64,000 nucleotides of DNA from Meconema thalassinum (taxonomy: Eukaryota; Arthropoda; Insecta; Orthoptera; Tettigoniidae): contig OX336389.2 in the NCBI GenBank assembly GCA_946902985.2, forward strand, positions 173,052,704-173,116,703. Reading direction: 5' to 3'. The position numbers and the translations under genes are program-made. Shown in pieces: positions 22,145-33,129 of this stretch (within the stretch, counting starts at the first letter, position 1; each line of letters opens with the position of its first letter). The notes under the pieces are model-generated. The model saw only the letters and a list, made by a program, of their open reading frames with translations. It made no database searches and was not told where the DNA came from.

Positions 22145-22839
22145 ATAGAGAACGCTGTTGCGCGTTCACTCGATTTAGCCCAGTTAGTAAAACAGTTTGC
22201 TTCAGTCAAAGCACGGAAAGCTTCCTACTCATAATGTTTTGGGTATTAGTGTGTTTTTTCCTGTGTGTCGTAGTTGTTTGAATTAGTAAAGCTTGATTCC
22301 TTTAAGTGAATTTTTCCAGTGATTTTGTTATGTTGACATTTTGCATCACAACTGAAAAAATAGTTATTGTAATATGTTACGCATCACCTATTAGATAGTC
22401 AAGTCCAGTATTTTTGCATGATGTGAGCGTACAGCCGTAATTTTGTATGTTATCTTGACTATCCCCTTACTACAGCGCAAGTAAAGCATGTTCAAGTAAT
22501 ATAGTAAATGGGTAAATGTACTTTAGGTTCATTTTATTTATTTTCATCCGATAACACGGTGCTTTGCCTTTGACTGCATTTTCTACTTTATATTTACATG
22601 ATTCCTCTTTATGATATCTCATAATTTTTGCTAGAGCTAGGCAACCCACCTCACACAGAGGGGTGCAAAATCGAATTTCGCACAGGGCGCTGAAACCCCT
22701 CAGACCGGCTCTGTTTGTAATTAAAAACTTGAAGTGTTTTGCTATGTAATGACATATAAACCAAGTCTTTAAGTGGTTCCAATAAATAATTACACATTAT
22801 TGAAGTTGTAAACTACATCAAGAATCACCCTGTATTTAA

Positions 22840-23105
22840 TATACAATATATAAAAGAAAAATGTAATATATGTGGCAATTGCGCGTGCGCACAATGGCGT
22901 TTCTTCACGAGAGAAATGGCGGATAAAAGATCCACCGTATCGTAGTGTGATCTTGGTTTATGAGAATTAAAAAGGGAAATATCGCTTATGTTTTCCCCCG
23001 ATATATACTGGAACTAAATCATGAAATAAGGGAAATATTGAAGAACTTTTAACTGGCAGTTGAGTGCGTTTGTTGTTTACGTCACTTAATATTGCACTCG
23101 AATTC
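22840..23105. other. No recognisable gene
   Basis: AT-rich sequence between the nested stack and a tRNA-like segment. No element ends or coding frames recognised. Confidence 0.5.
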
Positions 23106-23107
23106 CC

Positions 23108-23190
23108 ATTGTGGCTCAGCGGCTAACATTTTGGACAACGAAATTGATTATGCATCGTCGTAGGAGTTTGATTCCCACCTCAGACATGTA
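23108..23190 (+). mobile_element. tRNA-like SINE head fragment
   Basis: The A box TGGCTCAGCGG at about 23113-23123 and a B-box-like GAGTTTGATTCCC about 40 nt later. A true tRNA is excluded: the stems do not pair, and the sequence continues CACCTCAGACAT, like the SINE bodies of this window. Ends not defined. Confidence 0.5.
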
Positions 23191-23383
23191 ATTTTATTTC
23201 CCAATTATTATTTCTTGCAATTGGTATTACATTGTTTAAACATATGTTACTTCTTTTATTTCCGTAGGGTAAGGAATTGCAATATACTTTTAAATTATTA
23301 AATAGAAATGGCCACAATCGCTTTCGCCATGAGAGAAAATTGGCGAACATAATTCATTTGATGGACTCAGACATCGTGGTCAC

Positions 23384-23740
23384 TCAGCCCCGTCTACTTT
23401 GGTGTGTGAGTGTAAAATTTTCTCTGATAACCTGTGTTAATGTGATGGCTGTGATGATGTGTTCATTTGTAATTAATGTGGGGAATGGGGAGTTGACGAC
23501 CGAGGAACTATCCCGGTATTTGCCTGGAGTGGAAGTGGTAAACCACGGAAAACCACATCCAAGATTGTTGAGATGGGAATCAAACTTTGCTCTTCTTAGT
23601 TTTGCCTCATGAGTGCGCCCCGTTCCAGCCCTCAGACCAGAATTCAATTTCTTGGCAGAGCAGGGATCTTACCTGGAATCCGGGGCGATAGCTCAGAATG
23701 AAGCCTTAACAGTGGGCTTCCCTGTGTTAATACGATCTTT
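23384..23740 (-). mobile_element. SINE family B copy, degraded
   Basis: The minus strand shares with the copy at 28562-28930 the strings CTCTGCCAAGAAATT, GAGGGCTGGAACGGG, TTTTCCGTGGTTT..CACTTC, CCAGGCAAATRCCGG and TTATCAGASAAA. The tRNA-like head (about 23700) has a degraded B box. No TSD found. Confidence 0.7.
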
Positions 23741-24299
23741 GGCAAGCACTGAACATATAATTCTAAAACTCCCTCCATTATGGTGACTGGCGAAGTGAGT
23801 CTATGCTCATTCCAGTAGTTGGCGAAGTGATTCTATGCTCCCTTGCATAATTTACTGTCATGGAAATGCAAAGTACTGTACCTTCAACAGGTGATGGAAA
23901 TTGATTATTTAGAGCAGTTTCATTCTGTTTATTTCAAAATGAAGATCGTCATCTTGAGTTGCGTTTGCAAGCAAATTGCAAGGATTTTATTATTGGCGAC
24001 CAGTCTCATCGCATTCTCATCAGCAACCAACTTGAGAATGGAAGTCTCTGAACTTCATTGTATAAGTGAGTATTATTGTTTATTGATTATTTGTTTAGAG
24101 TAAATAACAATGAGTCTAACCACGCTGTTGATTTTGGCAATGGAAGTATTATTTGCCATTTAATATTTGGCGGCTGCGTTGATGCAGGCCACTACAGTGT
24201 TATTTAATATGACGTTAATTTGGGGAGAAATGCTGCTATAAATAAACCCATTTGACGAAATAGAACATTGGCCGCAAATAAGTGGAAAATCGGAGAAAA

Positions 24300-25229
24300 A
24301 TAAGAAGCCACTTTTAAAATCCAATATAAATATGGCATTTCAGAAACAATTCCAGATACTATGCCGTTACAGTGTAGGGTCCTTGACGAACAAATGTAAA
24401 CATTGTTGTGCACTGTATTCCTCTTGCGAGAAATCTACACTTGGTTATTTTGACCTTTGCTGTTGTAATGGTAAAATTGATCTGACTAAATATAAAATAT
24501 TTGACAGGCTGCAACAATTATTTTTCACTGGGGATGATATCTCAAGGAATTTCAGAGAGAATAATCGGCAGTACAATGCTATGTCCTTCGTTTCATTTGG
24601 TTCCAATGTTACTGTGCCACATGCATACTGTCCACATTGTTTTAAAATGTATGGAATTGCACATCATCGCATTTCTTCGTTATATTCCTAAATTACAAGC
24701 GACGGTTTGTGGCCAGTTGTATTAGACTCCTCCGAGTTCTTGAATTCTTTCGAGCTAAATGACTTGCCTCCACATACTCCAAACGCTTGACCCATAGTTA
24801 TGCTCCTGAGAAATCTGAACGTTTCCCAATGGCTCCTAAATGCAACCATAGTGCTTGGATTTGGAAATAATAAGTGCAGATAAAATTAGGCAGAGAGGTC
24901 TAATCCTTCGACTTGATTTAACACCATCCGATAAAACACTATTATTTTCTTTTAAGAGGCATTATTTTCCAATTCGTTTGGCATACTTCATCACAATCAA
25001 TAAAGCTCAATGGGAAACTCTGGAACGTATAGGTCTCAATTTGCCTCATCAATTTTTCAGTCATGGCCAGCAGTATTTTGCAATGTTGAGAGTGAAATCT
25101 TTTGACGCCCGTATAGTTTCAATAGAGCCAAAAAATAATCGTACAAAGAATGTACATTAGGCCTATATAAGGAAATTCTTCAGTAAATATTTTTCTATTG
25201 ACCGTCATGTTTTGACGGGTTTCAACTAG
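24300..25229 (+). mobile_element. Helitron deletion derivative with intact 3' terminus
   Basis: It combines the start of a RepHel protein and the end of its helicase with the middle missing. The 3' end reads CCGTCA-TGTTT-TGACGG (6-bp hairpin, 25202-25218), seven bases, then CTAG at 25226-25229 followed by T, matching the Helitron rule of a subterminal hairpin and CTRR inserted before T. The 5' TC end was not located, so the start is approximate. Confidence 0.8.
24332..25160 (+). pseudogene. Helitron Rep-helicase protein remnant
   Basis: Rolling-circle Rep/Pif1-like helicase. The first block (24360-24690) reads CKHCCALYSSCEKS, DDISRNFRENNRQYNA and PHCFKMYGIAHHRIS, the region upstream of the Rep domain. 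After about 40 bases, fragments of the helicase C-terminus appear (EFLNSFELNDLPPH, LLRNLNV), then FPIRLAYFITINKAQWETLE and LPHQFFSHGQQYFA (24960-25090). The Rep HUH motif and helicase motifs I-IV are gone, with several stops. It illustrates an internal deletion, not a functional protein. Confidence 0.85.
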
Positions 25230-26920
25230 TTATAATTATTTTTATTACGGTATCATCACTAATACGAGTATGAGTATAATCCTCAGACAACAAGACATGG
25301 TTTCAAAACATAAATTCACAAAGCGAAATTAGGTTTTGGATGAAGATATGTGAATGAGGAGTAGGTTATTTCAGGAAAGTCGCATGCGTACTGTTGAATG
25401 GCCTGATTATAAGCTTTGCAGATATACTTATTATTTTAGAAACTGTCGATAATCTGGAAGGTACCGTAGGATAAACATGAATGTAATTTTTTTCAGGATT
25501 AGGGAAAAACTTGTGTTGACCGACTGAAAAGCATCAAACTTTCATAGGTAGGCCTATTGTTTCAGTGTTTATCTAACACTGCCAACTTCATCTAGCTGCA
25601 TTAGCTTGGATCTATCACTTTTCAGAAACAACCAACACTCCTGAGGGTGAAAGAAAATGTTCAAGTAAGCCTATAGGTAGGGAAAATCCTACATGAGCCC
25701 TCCTGAACAATCATTTAAAAATGAATGTTTCTCATGATATTGGTAGTATAATTATGCTACAACACAACCCTTAGATATGCATAAGAGAAGATCCATGTAT
25801 CAAGCTACTACAATCCACATGGAAAACTTACATGAATGTATGGGCAGAAATAGCAATTCATCACTATACTCTGTATTACCAATAATGAACGCTGACGTCT
25901 GTCAAAGCTAGCACATGGGGAAATGCTGCGTTGCCACTGAGACAGGTCATGACTCGTAACATTCCAAGAGGCTTGCAGGAAGGCACAAATACTGGGGCGC
26001 AGTCCAATGCGGCCAGTTAATTACACTGATAAAATCGGACAGACTTTTCTGGCCACCATGATCTGCCCCTTTGATAATTGATAGTCCAATTCGGCCAGCG
26101 ATAGCTCATTAGCGACCTCCCCTACCTTCCCCCACTCTGCAGCCAGCTCATACCATACTGTTCACATTTTCCAACATTTTGTCATTAAACTGTTGGAGGG
26201 GGGGGTGACTCTCAGTTTGACGGTCCCAGGGTGTAACATTTTGACTGCCCACACGTTGAGCGTACAAATGTAGCGGTTATTAATGCCCCATGCTGTTGGG
26301 TGATAATTGTAACTGTTGACCTTTGCCTAAGCTATGTTGTTTTAATGGGCGCCAAGACCTCAACGCAATGTTGAAATCTAAATTTGTATTTAACAACGTC
26401 TAGCTCTGGCAGAACACCTTCAAGAATCTATTCACTCAGATCGTGGTATGATTTGATCATTAACCCAACAAACAATTGTATCAGGAGAAGGAATTGGTCT
26501 ATATCTAATGCTACCTACTGAAAGCAAAGATTGCATTGTAAAAGAAATGAATTTATTATATAAAACAAGTATAGCAAAATTAATAATAATAATAAGTATA
26601 AAATTTAAATTGGAGCGTTGCGATTTTAATATTACCGATAGAAAATTACGTGAAAACGGAGTCTGATAAATTGATTTTACTCTTATTTCCAAGCTATGAA
26701 GTTACTGAAATATGAAATATAAAACAAAGAAAAATGAGAGATTGCGTATTTCTGCGTCATCTGCGCTTACCACTGGAAATTGCTAAAGCATTTCCCTCGT
26801 ACTGGATGATGCTGTGTGCTTCCCACAGTCTCCTGGACGTCGCCATCTTCTTCGTTATTTGATGATATTCTGGTAGATTGGATAATTCTATGGTCCGTAC
26901 CTCGGACCCAAACACTCGTA
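25230..26920. other. No recognisable gene
   Basis: AT-rich sequence. GGCCAGTTAATT/GGCCAGCGATAG-type strings near 26020-26100 hint at an unknown repeat, but no ends, TSD or conserved frames were found. An AAT-rich stretch lies at about 26580-26600. Confidence 0.5.
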
Positions 26921-26921
26921 T

Positions 26922-27094
26922 AACCACACTGGTTAAGTTTCACAAAGATAGTCGCTAACTCCACTGAACATCGGAGCGACTCCCGCGTGAACCACACTCG
27001 GCAAGAACTATACAGATTGTCACTAACTCCACTGAACATCGGAGCGACACGCACTTGCAACCACACTCCGCAAGTTCTTCACAGATAGTCCTCG
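26922..27094. repeat. 68-bp tandem repeat, about 2.5 copies
   Basis: AACCACACT, then a short variable part, CACTAACTCCACTGAACATC and GGAGCGAC recur with a period of 68-69 bases (26961 and 27029 mark the same position in successive units). The open frames on the minus strand are shadows of the repeat. Confidence 0.8.
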
Positions 27095-28560
27095 TTTCAC
27101 GGCGCGTCGAACGATATATGCACACGCCGGCTGCCCACTCTAGTCTCCACTTCCAGCTTACGTGGTCTCCCCAGATTGGCTGACCCACCACGCGATCTTC
27201 CCCTCCTCCGGGTCATTACACTCGGCGGGAGGGTTCCGTTCCAACAATTCGCCTTTCCTTGACGATGCGAGCCCGCTTGCGTAATACTTCCCGACAGGAT
27301 TAAGCTTGTATTTGAATTCCCAGTGAGTCACGTCTCTCGATATACCCTAACTGACGAAACTCCGTAAAATTCCGTAATCAGATAATTTTCTATGATATCG
27401 TCGTTCGTAATAATTTGCTTGATAGCGTTTTCTAAGACATAGAAAACCTATCTGTATGCTTATAATTTTTATAAAATGCTCCGGAAATATCTTAATAATA
27501 ATTATAATAAATTAATAATAATAATAAATTAACATAAAAAATTCTCTTGGCTGAACAATTTGCCGCGTAAATAAATATAGAATGGTTTCCTACTGACTTA
27601 TGCCAGTGGTATAAAAACCCCTCGAAAAACACGTTACAAGGGGTGTCAATTACTATAAATTCACATATGTATGACCTAGCTTTCTGGATATGGTGACAAC
27701 TACTGTCTGTGGAGGAGCTTTATACAAAGAATACGATATGTCCTCAATAGTTTCACAAATATGGACATCCATGAGATTGTGTTCGATAAACTGACAGCGT
27801 TAATATAACCTACTGTAAGTGCAAGCTCTAACATTTTACCCGATCTTCTTTGCTTACACTAATAAATGAACAAAATTAAATTTTAATAAACCAAGTGAAC
27901 AATTTTCATTGAATACCCTAACCTATTAGATGAAATTAAAACATACTTAATACCAGCACCATAATTAATAGTTGGAGATTCATTTTAAGGGCTGGGGTAG
28001 CTTGGCAATCAGCCCGGTGAACTGAATTTTTAATTGGTGTAAATTATATTTATAAACTAACCAAGGGTCACAATATTATTTAGCAATTATATTTCGACCA
28101 TGCAGCCAGCCTGAAATGGTTTCCCGTTTTTTCTATTTTCAACTCTATACAAATCCAGGAACTGTCCCTTCGAATAGGCCACGGCTGCTTCCTTCTTTAG
28201 TTCATTAATTCGAATGACATTTTAACTGCCATTTCCTTGTTAAGTTCAAGTATATTTTAATGAAAGTTAGTAGTTTCTTTTCTTTATTGTCTATCCGGGA
28301 AGTTTGTTTTATTGAGATTTTAATTAATATGGTTCAAAAAGACACTAAGATTAAGAATAACATTTTAACTGCAATTTCCTTGTTAAATTCAAGTATATTT
28401 TAATGAGAGTAGGTAATTGTGTAGTGAATAAAACAGGATTCCTTCTATGAATCCTCCGTAAAACTGTCGCCATATTTCAGTTTGATGGAATAGTTTTTTA
28501 AAAGTCATTTTCATTCATTTTAGTAGGTTTTTTTTAGATGACATTTCATTGAGCATTATA
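27095..28560. repeat. No gene; a duplicated 60-bp segment
   Basis: CATTTTAACTGC, TTTCCTTGTTAA and TTCAAGTATATTTTAATGA recur at about 28217-28278 and 28358-28419. The rest is AT-rich with AAT runs near 27490-27530. No coding sequence recognised. Confidence 0.6.
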
Positions 28561-28561
28561 T

Positions 28562-28930
28562 GTCCGCCTCGTTACGTAGTGGCTATCACCGCGGAGGCCC
28601 GGGTTCGATTACCGGCTCTGCCAAGAAATTTAATTCTGATTTGAGGGCTGGAACGGGTTACACTCAGCCTCGTGAGGTAAAACTGAGAGGATGAGGAGGA
28701 GGGTTCGTCCCACCTCCGCCATCCTGGAAGTAGTTTTCCGTGTTTTCCCACTTCTACTCCAGGCAAATGCCGGATTGAGTCCTGACTGAAGGCCACGGCT
28801 GCCTCCTTCCCAATCCTCACCTTAATTACAACTACACGCAATAATACAGCCATCACAATAAGACAAGTTATCAGACAAATTCCACACACACTACCAAGTA
28901 CACGGGGTTACATGACGACGATGTCGCAAA
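28562..28930 (+). mobile_element. SINE family B
   Basis: The tRNA-like head (TAGTGGCTATCACCGCGGAG, B box GGGTTCGATTACC) is followed by the family B body: GAGGGCTGGAACGGGTTACA, CAGCCTCGTGAGG, CCTGGAAGTAGTTTTCCGT, CTCCAGGCAAATGCCGG, GGCCACGGCTGCCTCCTTCC and a 3' region GTTATCAGACAAATTCCACA. This is the best-preserved copy of the most numerous SINE family in the window. Confidence 0.82.
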
Positions 28931-29139
28931 GCCCCTCAATGAATCAACAATAATGATCTAACAAACCCGTGGTTTGGAGCACCCAAACATCAAGCAGACT
29001 GCAACCCAGCTCTTAGGCTACAAATTGTGGGGGACGAATAACCTGCGCGACGACACCCTTAGCCACATCACTTTGATTTTAGATCATGGACCACTACTCC
29101 TCATATCAAGCAGGTACTTAATTCTCCTCACGAGGCTTT

Positions 29140-29300
29140 CCTTCTCCTGATGCAGAATTGAGAATAGGCGGGTTTGATTCCTACCTCAGCCATGCTGGAA
29201 GTGGTTTTTCATCGTTTCTCATTTGTATTCCAGGCAGATGCCTAGATTGTACCTAAATTAAGGTCATGGCGCCCTTCTAACCATATTCTAGCCAAATTAC
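29140..29300 (+). mobile_element. SINE family B, left part (split by LINE A)
   Basis: Begins around GGGTTTGATTCCTACCTCAG, continues with CATGCTGGAAGTGGTTTTTC and CCAGGCAGATGCC, and stops at CCAAATTAC, where LINE A begins. The rest of the same SINE resumes at 31262. Confidence 0.75.
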
Positions 29301-31261
29301 GTTGTTGTTGTTTGAGTCTTCAGTCTTTTGACTGGTTTGATGCAGCTCTCCATGCCTCCCTGTCCTGAGCTAAACGTTCCATCTCTACATAGCTACCACA
29401 CCCTATATCCGAGGCAATCTGTTTAACATATTCTAACCTTGGCCTACCCCTACAGTTCTTGTTCTCGACCCTTCCTTCCATAACTAAGCTTGCTATTCCT
29501 GGGTGTCTTAGTATGTGTCCTACCAATCTATCTCTTCTCTTCATTAGCAGTCGCCAGAAACATCTCTCCTCTCCCACTCGCCTTAATACCTCTTCGTTTG
29601 TAACCCTATCTACCCATCTGATCTTCATCATTCTCCTGTAACACCACATTTCAAATGCCTCAATTCTCCTCTTTTCTGCTGCACCAATAGTCCAAGTTTC
29701 ACTTCCATAGAGCGCCACGCTCCAGACAAAGGCTTTCAAAAATGACTTCCTAATACCTAAATCTATATTCGATGTCAACAGATTCCTTTTTTGTAGAAAG
29801 GCTTTCCTTGCCTGAGCCAACCTACTTTTTATATCCTCTTTGCTTCGTCCATCACTGGTTATTCTGCTTCCTAAGTAACAGAAGTCTCCTACTTCCTTCA
29901 GCTTTTCACCTGCCAATTTGATCTCCATAGAGGTTTCTGATTTATTTCGGCTGCATTCCAGTATTTTTGTTTTACATTTATTAATTTTCATCATGAAGTC
30001 CTTCCGTAAGACGGAGTCCATACCATTCAAAAACTCATTCAAATCCTCAGGCTTGTCGGCCAAGATGATGATGTCATCAGCAAATCTCAGAGTTGAAATT
30101 ATTTCTCCTTGAATCTTCACTCCCACTTTAAATTTTTCTCCGATTTCCTTCATTGCTTGTTCAATGTAAAGATTGAAAAGTATGGGTGATAAGTTGCAGC
30201 CTTGCCTTACACCTTTCATAATACCAGCTTCTCTCTCATATCCTTCAGCTCGAATGACTGCTGTCTGGTTTCTGTATAGATTGTATATCACCCTCCTATC
30301 CCTGTACTTGATTCCAATATATTTCAAAATGTCAAACAATTTAGTCCAATCAACGTTATCAAAAGCCTTTTCTAAGTCTACAAATGCCATGAACGTTCTC
30401 TTATCTTTCCTTATTCTACCTTCCAAAATCAGCCTAAGACTTAGTACAGCTTCCCTTGTTCCTACATTTCTCCTGAAACCAAACTGGTCTTCACCCAACT
30501 CCGTTTCTATCTGGCTTTCAATCCTCTTGTAAATTATTCTAGACAGGATCTTTGAAGCATGAGTAATCAAGCTGATTGTACGGTAATCTTCACATCTGTC
30601 AGCTCCCACTTTCTTTGGTATAGGGATGATAACATTCTTCTTGAAATCAGGGGGTACCTCACCTGTCTCATAAATCCTACACACCAAGTGAAATAACCTG
30701 ATCAGACCTTCATCTCCTATGCAGCGTAGCAACTCAATCGGTATATCATCTATGCCTGGTGTTTTGTTCCTGCCTAAGTCCTCTAATGCTCTGTCAAATT
30801 CTGATCTCAATATTAAATCTCCTTTTGCATCCTCCTCAATTTCCTCCTCCCTTTCCATTACATGATTCTCAATCTCCTTTCCCTTATACAAGCACTCTAT
30901 GTAAGCTTTCCATCTCTCAACCTTTTCTTCCCTATCTGTTAGAGGCTTTCCATTTGTGTCCCTAATATTACAGCACTTAGTCTTCTTTTCCCCAAAAGTA
31001 TTCTTAATCCTTCGATAAGCTGTGTCTACTTTTCCTAATTTCAGACACTTTTCTATACCTGTACATTTCTCTTTCAACCATTCTTCTTTCGCTTCCTTGC
31101 ACTTCTTGTTAACCTCATTTCTCAGACGTCTGTATTCTGCTTTCCCCTCTTCATCTCTTAGATTCTTGTGTCTCCGCCTTTCATCCATCAATTCTAGTAT
31201 ATCCTGAGTGATCCACGGTTTTCTACCTATTCTTTCTTTCCTACAATAGAAGAATATACAC
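29301..31261 (-). mobile_element. LINE A, 5'-truncated, in a SINE
   Basis: APE-type non-LTR element on the minus strand ending in an (AAC)n tail (GTTGTTGTT at 29301 on the plus strand). It is inserted in SINE B, with AATTAC at both junctions (29295-29300 and 31262-31267), a likely short TSD. The endonuclease domain is missing, consistent with 5' truncation during target-primed reverse transcription. Tails of the same family recur at 52718-53018 and 63895-64000. Confidence 0.85.
29320..31261 (-). CDS. LINE A reverse transcriptase (partial, uninterrupted)
   Basis: About 640 codons without a stop. In order: linker after the lost endonuclease (RKPWITQDILELMDERRRHK), thumb-proximal basic region, then RT blocks: PGIDDIPIELL, DYRTISLITHASKILSRIIY, EDQFGFRRNVGTREAV, FMAFVDLEKAFDNV, GVRQGCNLSPILFNLYIEQA and the catalytic LRFADDIIIL. 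After these come CYLGSRITSDGRSKEDI, VALYGSETWT and a C-terminal RPRLEYVKQIASDIG ending SNQSKD. RT copies the element RNA at the nicked target. The open frame suggests a relatively recent insertion; the missing N-terminus makes it non-autonomous. Clade not assigned. Confidence 0.9.
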
Positions 31262-31395
31262 AATTACAAGTACACAATAGTACGCTACAGCAGTTACAAT
31301 AACACAGATTATCAGACAGATTCCACACACACCAAAGTACACAGCACTACATGATCGCCAAGCCTTCAAAATGAATAAACGACAATTGTTTCCAG
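31262..31395 (+). mobile_element. SINE family B, right part
   Basis: Continuation of the SINE at 29140-29300: AATTACAAGTACACAATAG, then GTTACAATAACACAG and TTATCAGACAGATTCCACAC, matching the 3' region of the copy at 28562-28930. Confidence 0.75.
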
Positions 31396-31416
31396 CCCTC
31401 AAATCAGATGTTAAGT

Positions 31417-31627
31417 ATGACTGGCTGCGTTGCTCAGCGGTAACGTTCTTGCCTACTGATCCCAAGGCTGCAGAATTGAATCCTAGCGCAGTCGCTTGGC
31501 ATTTGTGTGCATAATTGCGATGGAGCTGTGTCAGTAGGTTTACTGGCACGTTAAAGATCTTCGGGACAAAATTCCGGCACCCCGGCCACAGTAGTTAAAA
31601 GGGACGTAAAACCAATAACATTATATA
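31417..31627 (+). mobile_element. SINE family C copy
   Basis: The head ACTGGCTGCGTTGCTCAGCG, a degraded B box (AGAATTGAATCC), and the body ACTGGCACGTTAAAGATCTT ending AAAACCAATAACATTATA. Ten-base flanks GATGTTAAGT (31407-31416) and GATCTTAAGT (31628-31637) differ at one position and are the likely TSD. Confidence 0.85.
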
Positions 31628-31639
31628 GATCTTAAGTTT

Positions 31640-31707
31640 CTGGCTGGAATCTAATCCAGAGCCTCCTCGGTAAGAAAAAAGCGTGCTATCCATACACCAC
31701 GAGGGAC

Positions 31708-31750
<43 letters not shown>

Positions 31751-32930
31751 TAAAGGGTTTAAGGTACCTTTTAACTGTTGTAGCCTTTTAAAAGAATAAA
31801 GGCAAAATGTTTGTTTCACTGAAATTATGTTAGATCCAATTTTGTATAACCCTACATGGAAGTGTGTTTACGGGAAACTCCAGAGCCAGTGGGTCATTCT
31901 ACAAGATCAAGTAAGTTATCTTACCTTTGGGTTTTCACAAGGGTAGTGGTGGGGGACCGAAGGGAGGAGGGTTTCAGCGGAAGAACCAGAACTTGGCCAG
32001 GGGCAATTGGCCAGAAAGGACTGTGCGATGGAATGACAAGATAAGAAAGATCCACTCAGAAGATTAGCTGGCTCAATTCACCAATGACAAGTGACGAGTC
32101 AAGGCAAAGTAGAACACTGCGTCAAACCATGTGTTCACTGCTGTGTCTGCATACATTGCAACACTGCTCGCTGTTGCCATGAAGACCGTTACCTCTCTCG
32201 TCTCCACACCTCACTTCACCCTACAAGCGGATGACAGCCGTCACCGTTCACCTTTTGTAAATCCGAGTATAGTTACCAGCACCCAATTTATGTCAGCCTA
32301 CAGCTCAAAATGTCAGAATTATTCTTGGATTAGAAGGTACAGTCTTGGGAAACATAGCAAAAATAAATAAATAAAAGTGCAAATACCTGTGAAGGAGCTT
32401 TATTTAATATCTAAAAATTCGGTACTCACCAACAGCTTTACTAATCCATAATTTGGCAAACATAAAGAAATAACAAGCCGAATATCTCCACAACACTAGT
32501 CTTTGATGTTCCATAATTGTGGACAGTTTCTTGTTAAGTGAAAACTCAAATTTATTTATCACAAAGCACTGAATTGTTAACCTACCACTGAAAAGTATAT
32601 GGGTAATAAAGACTACAATATTACATCAACATGTATATCCTTGGTCACTTGTAGCAGTTTCGTGGAAACTAGTTGACAGAAAATCCAAATATTTCTTGCC
32701 TAGATACATTGCTTCGCTAGCTGATGGATTGGAATCCCGGCTAGCCATAGGAAACAACAACATTGCTTCGCTTGTCATAGGCCACATAACCTACTAGTGT
32801 AACATTGTCAAATAACACTCCAAATAATTGTCACTGCTTTGAATCATAATTAGAACCAGAAATCGTCACTATTCACGGTACGCAAGTATAATAACGTCGC
32901 TGGTTAAAAAGGCAGTTTTTTTTTCGAGAT
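31640..32930. repeat. No gene; (AAT)n microsatellite at 31708-31749
   Basis: A 14-unit AAT run at 31708-31749. The remainder is AT-rich, without coding motifs or element ends. The 62- and 79-codon frames at 31856 and 32131 have no recognisable features. Confidence 0.55.
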
Positions 32931-32934
32931 ATGC

Positions 32935-33125
32935 AACGCATACATTAACGCAGATTTCCATCAACACACTCGACAGCAGTCACTATGCGAATGCTGTGAA
33001 GAGCAAACCATGGATCATCTCCTCAGCTGCAAGTTATGCCCGACGACATGCTCTCCTCAGAATCTATTAGATGCCACCAAAGAAGCATGTGAATTGGCAA
33101 GATATTGGTCACCCTACATATAAAT
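32935..33125 (+). pseudogene. LINE C 3' end (zinc-finger C-terminus)
   Basis: The frame reads CECCEEQTMDHLLSCKLCP, then LARYWSPYI and a stop at 33121. It is the same C-terminal Cys/His cluster as in the LINE C pieces at 40391 (CDCGEDQTVRHMLQC) and 46690 (CDCGEQQTVQHLCQC). The second residue pair shows CECC where the others have CDCG. Only this tail is present. Confidence 0.65.
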
Positions 33126-33129
33126 TTCA

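Larger units (their letters stand above)
19393..22234 (+). pseudogene. hAT transposase, fragmented
   Basis: Transposase of the family related to zinc-finger MYM-type protein 1 and TTF-domain hAT proteins. Pieces in order: N-terminal basic stretch (SGAANKKRRL, then a TAG stop, and AEEDKKAAEAFKKFVRPSTL); a deletion that removes the zinc finger and the first catalytic region; GIDNGANMKGKHKGVQARIV and SSHSLNLV (19610-19800); interruption by a SINE; EFVVTIVVWHDILYQVNIVS (20370-20430); then the C-terminal dimerisation domain (LRILLTLPVTVASGERSFSK, LSKLALIS, 21090-21240). The final 29 codons lie at 22145-22234 beyond a solo LTR. Several stops; not functional. Confidence 0.88.
18668..22713 (+). mobile_element. 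hAT element (ZMYM1/TTF-like), 8-bp TSD
   Basis: Inverted termini CAGGGCCGGTCTTAGGGGTG (left) and CAGAGCCGGTCTGAGGGGTT (right, complement), flanked by the 8-bp direct repeat TTTGTAAT at 18660-18667 and 22714-22721, diagnostic of hAT insertion. A CGCACAGGGCGC block occurs in the same orientation near both ends. It lies just after the stop codon of the mariner transposase. It contains two later insertions of its own. Confidence 0.93.
14013..22832 (+). mobile_element. mariner-superfamily element hosting nested insertions
   Basis: Inverted repeats of about 108 bp begin CAGGGTGATTCTTCATGTAG at 14013 and, on the complement, CAGGGTGATTCTTGATGTAG at 22832. TA flanks both ends (14011-14012, 22833-22834). 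Subtracting the two direct insertions (copia-like, 14846-18289; hAT plus one TSD, 18668-22721) leaves about 1.3 kb, a normal size for a one-gene Tc1/mariner-type element. It is the oldest layer of the stack. Confidence 0.9.

Noticed and set aside
26955..27191. Minus-strand ORFs with repeated LRCSVELVTI text
   Set aside because: They translate the 68-bp tandem repeat.
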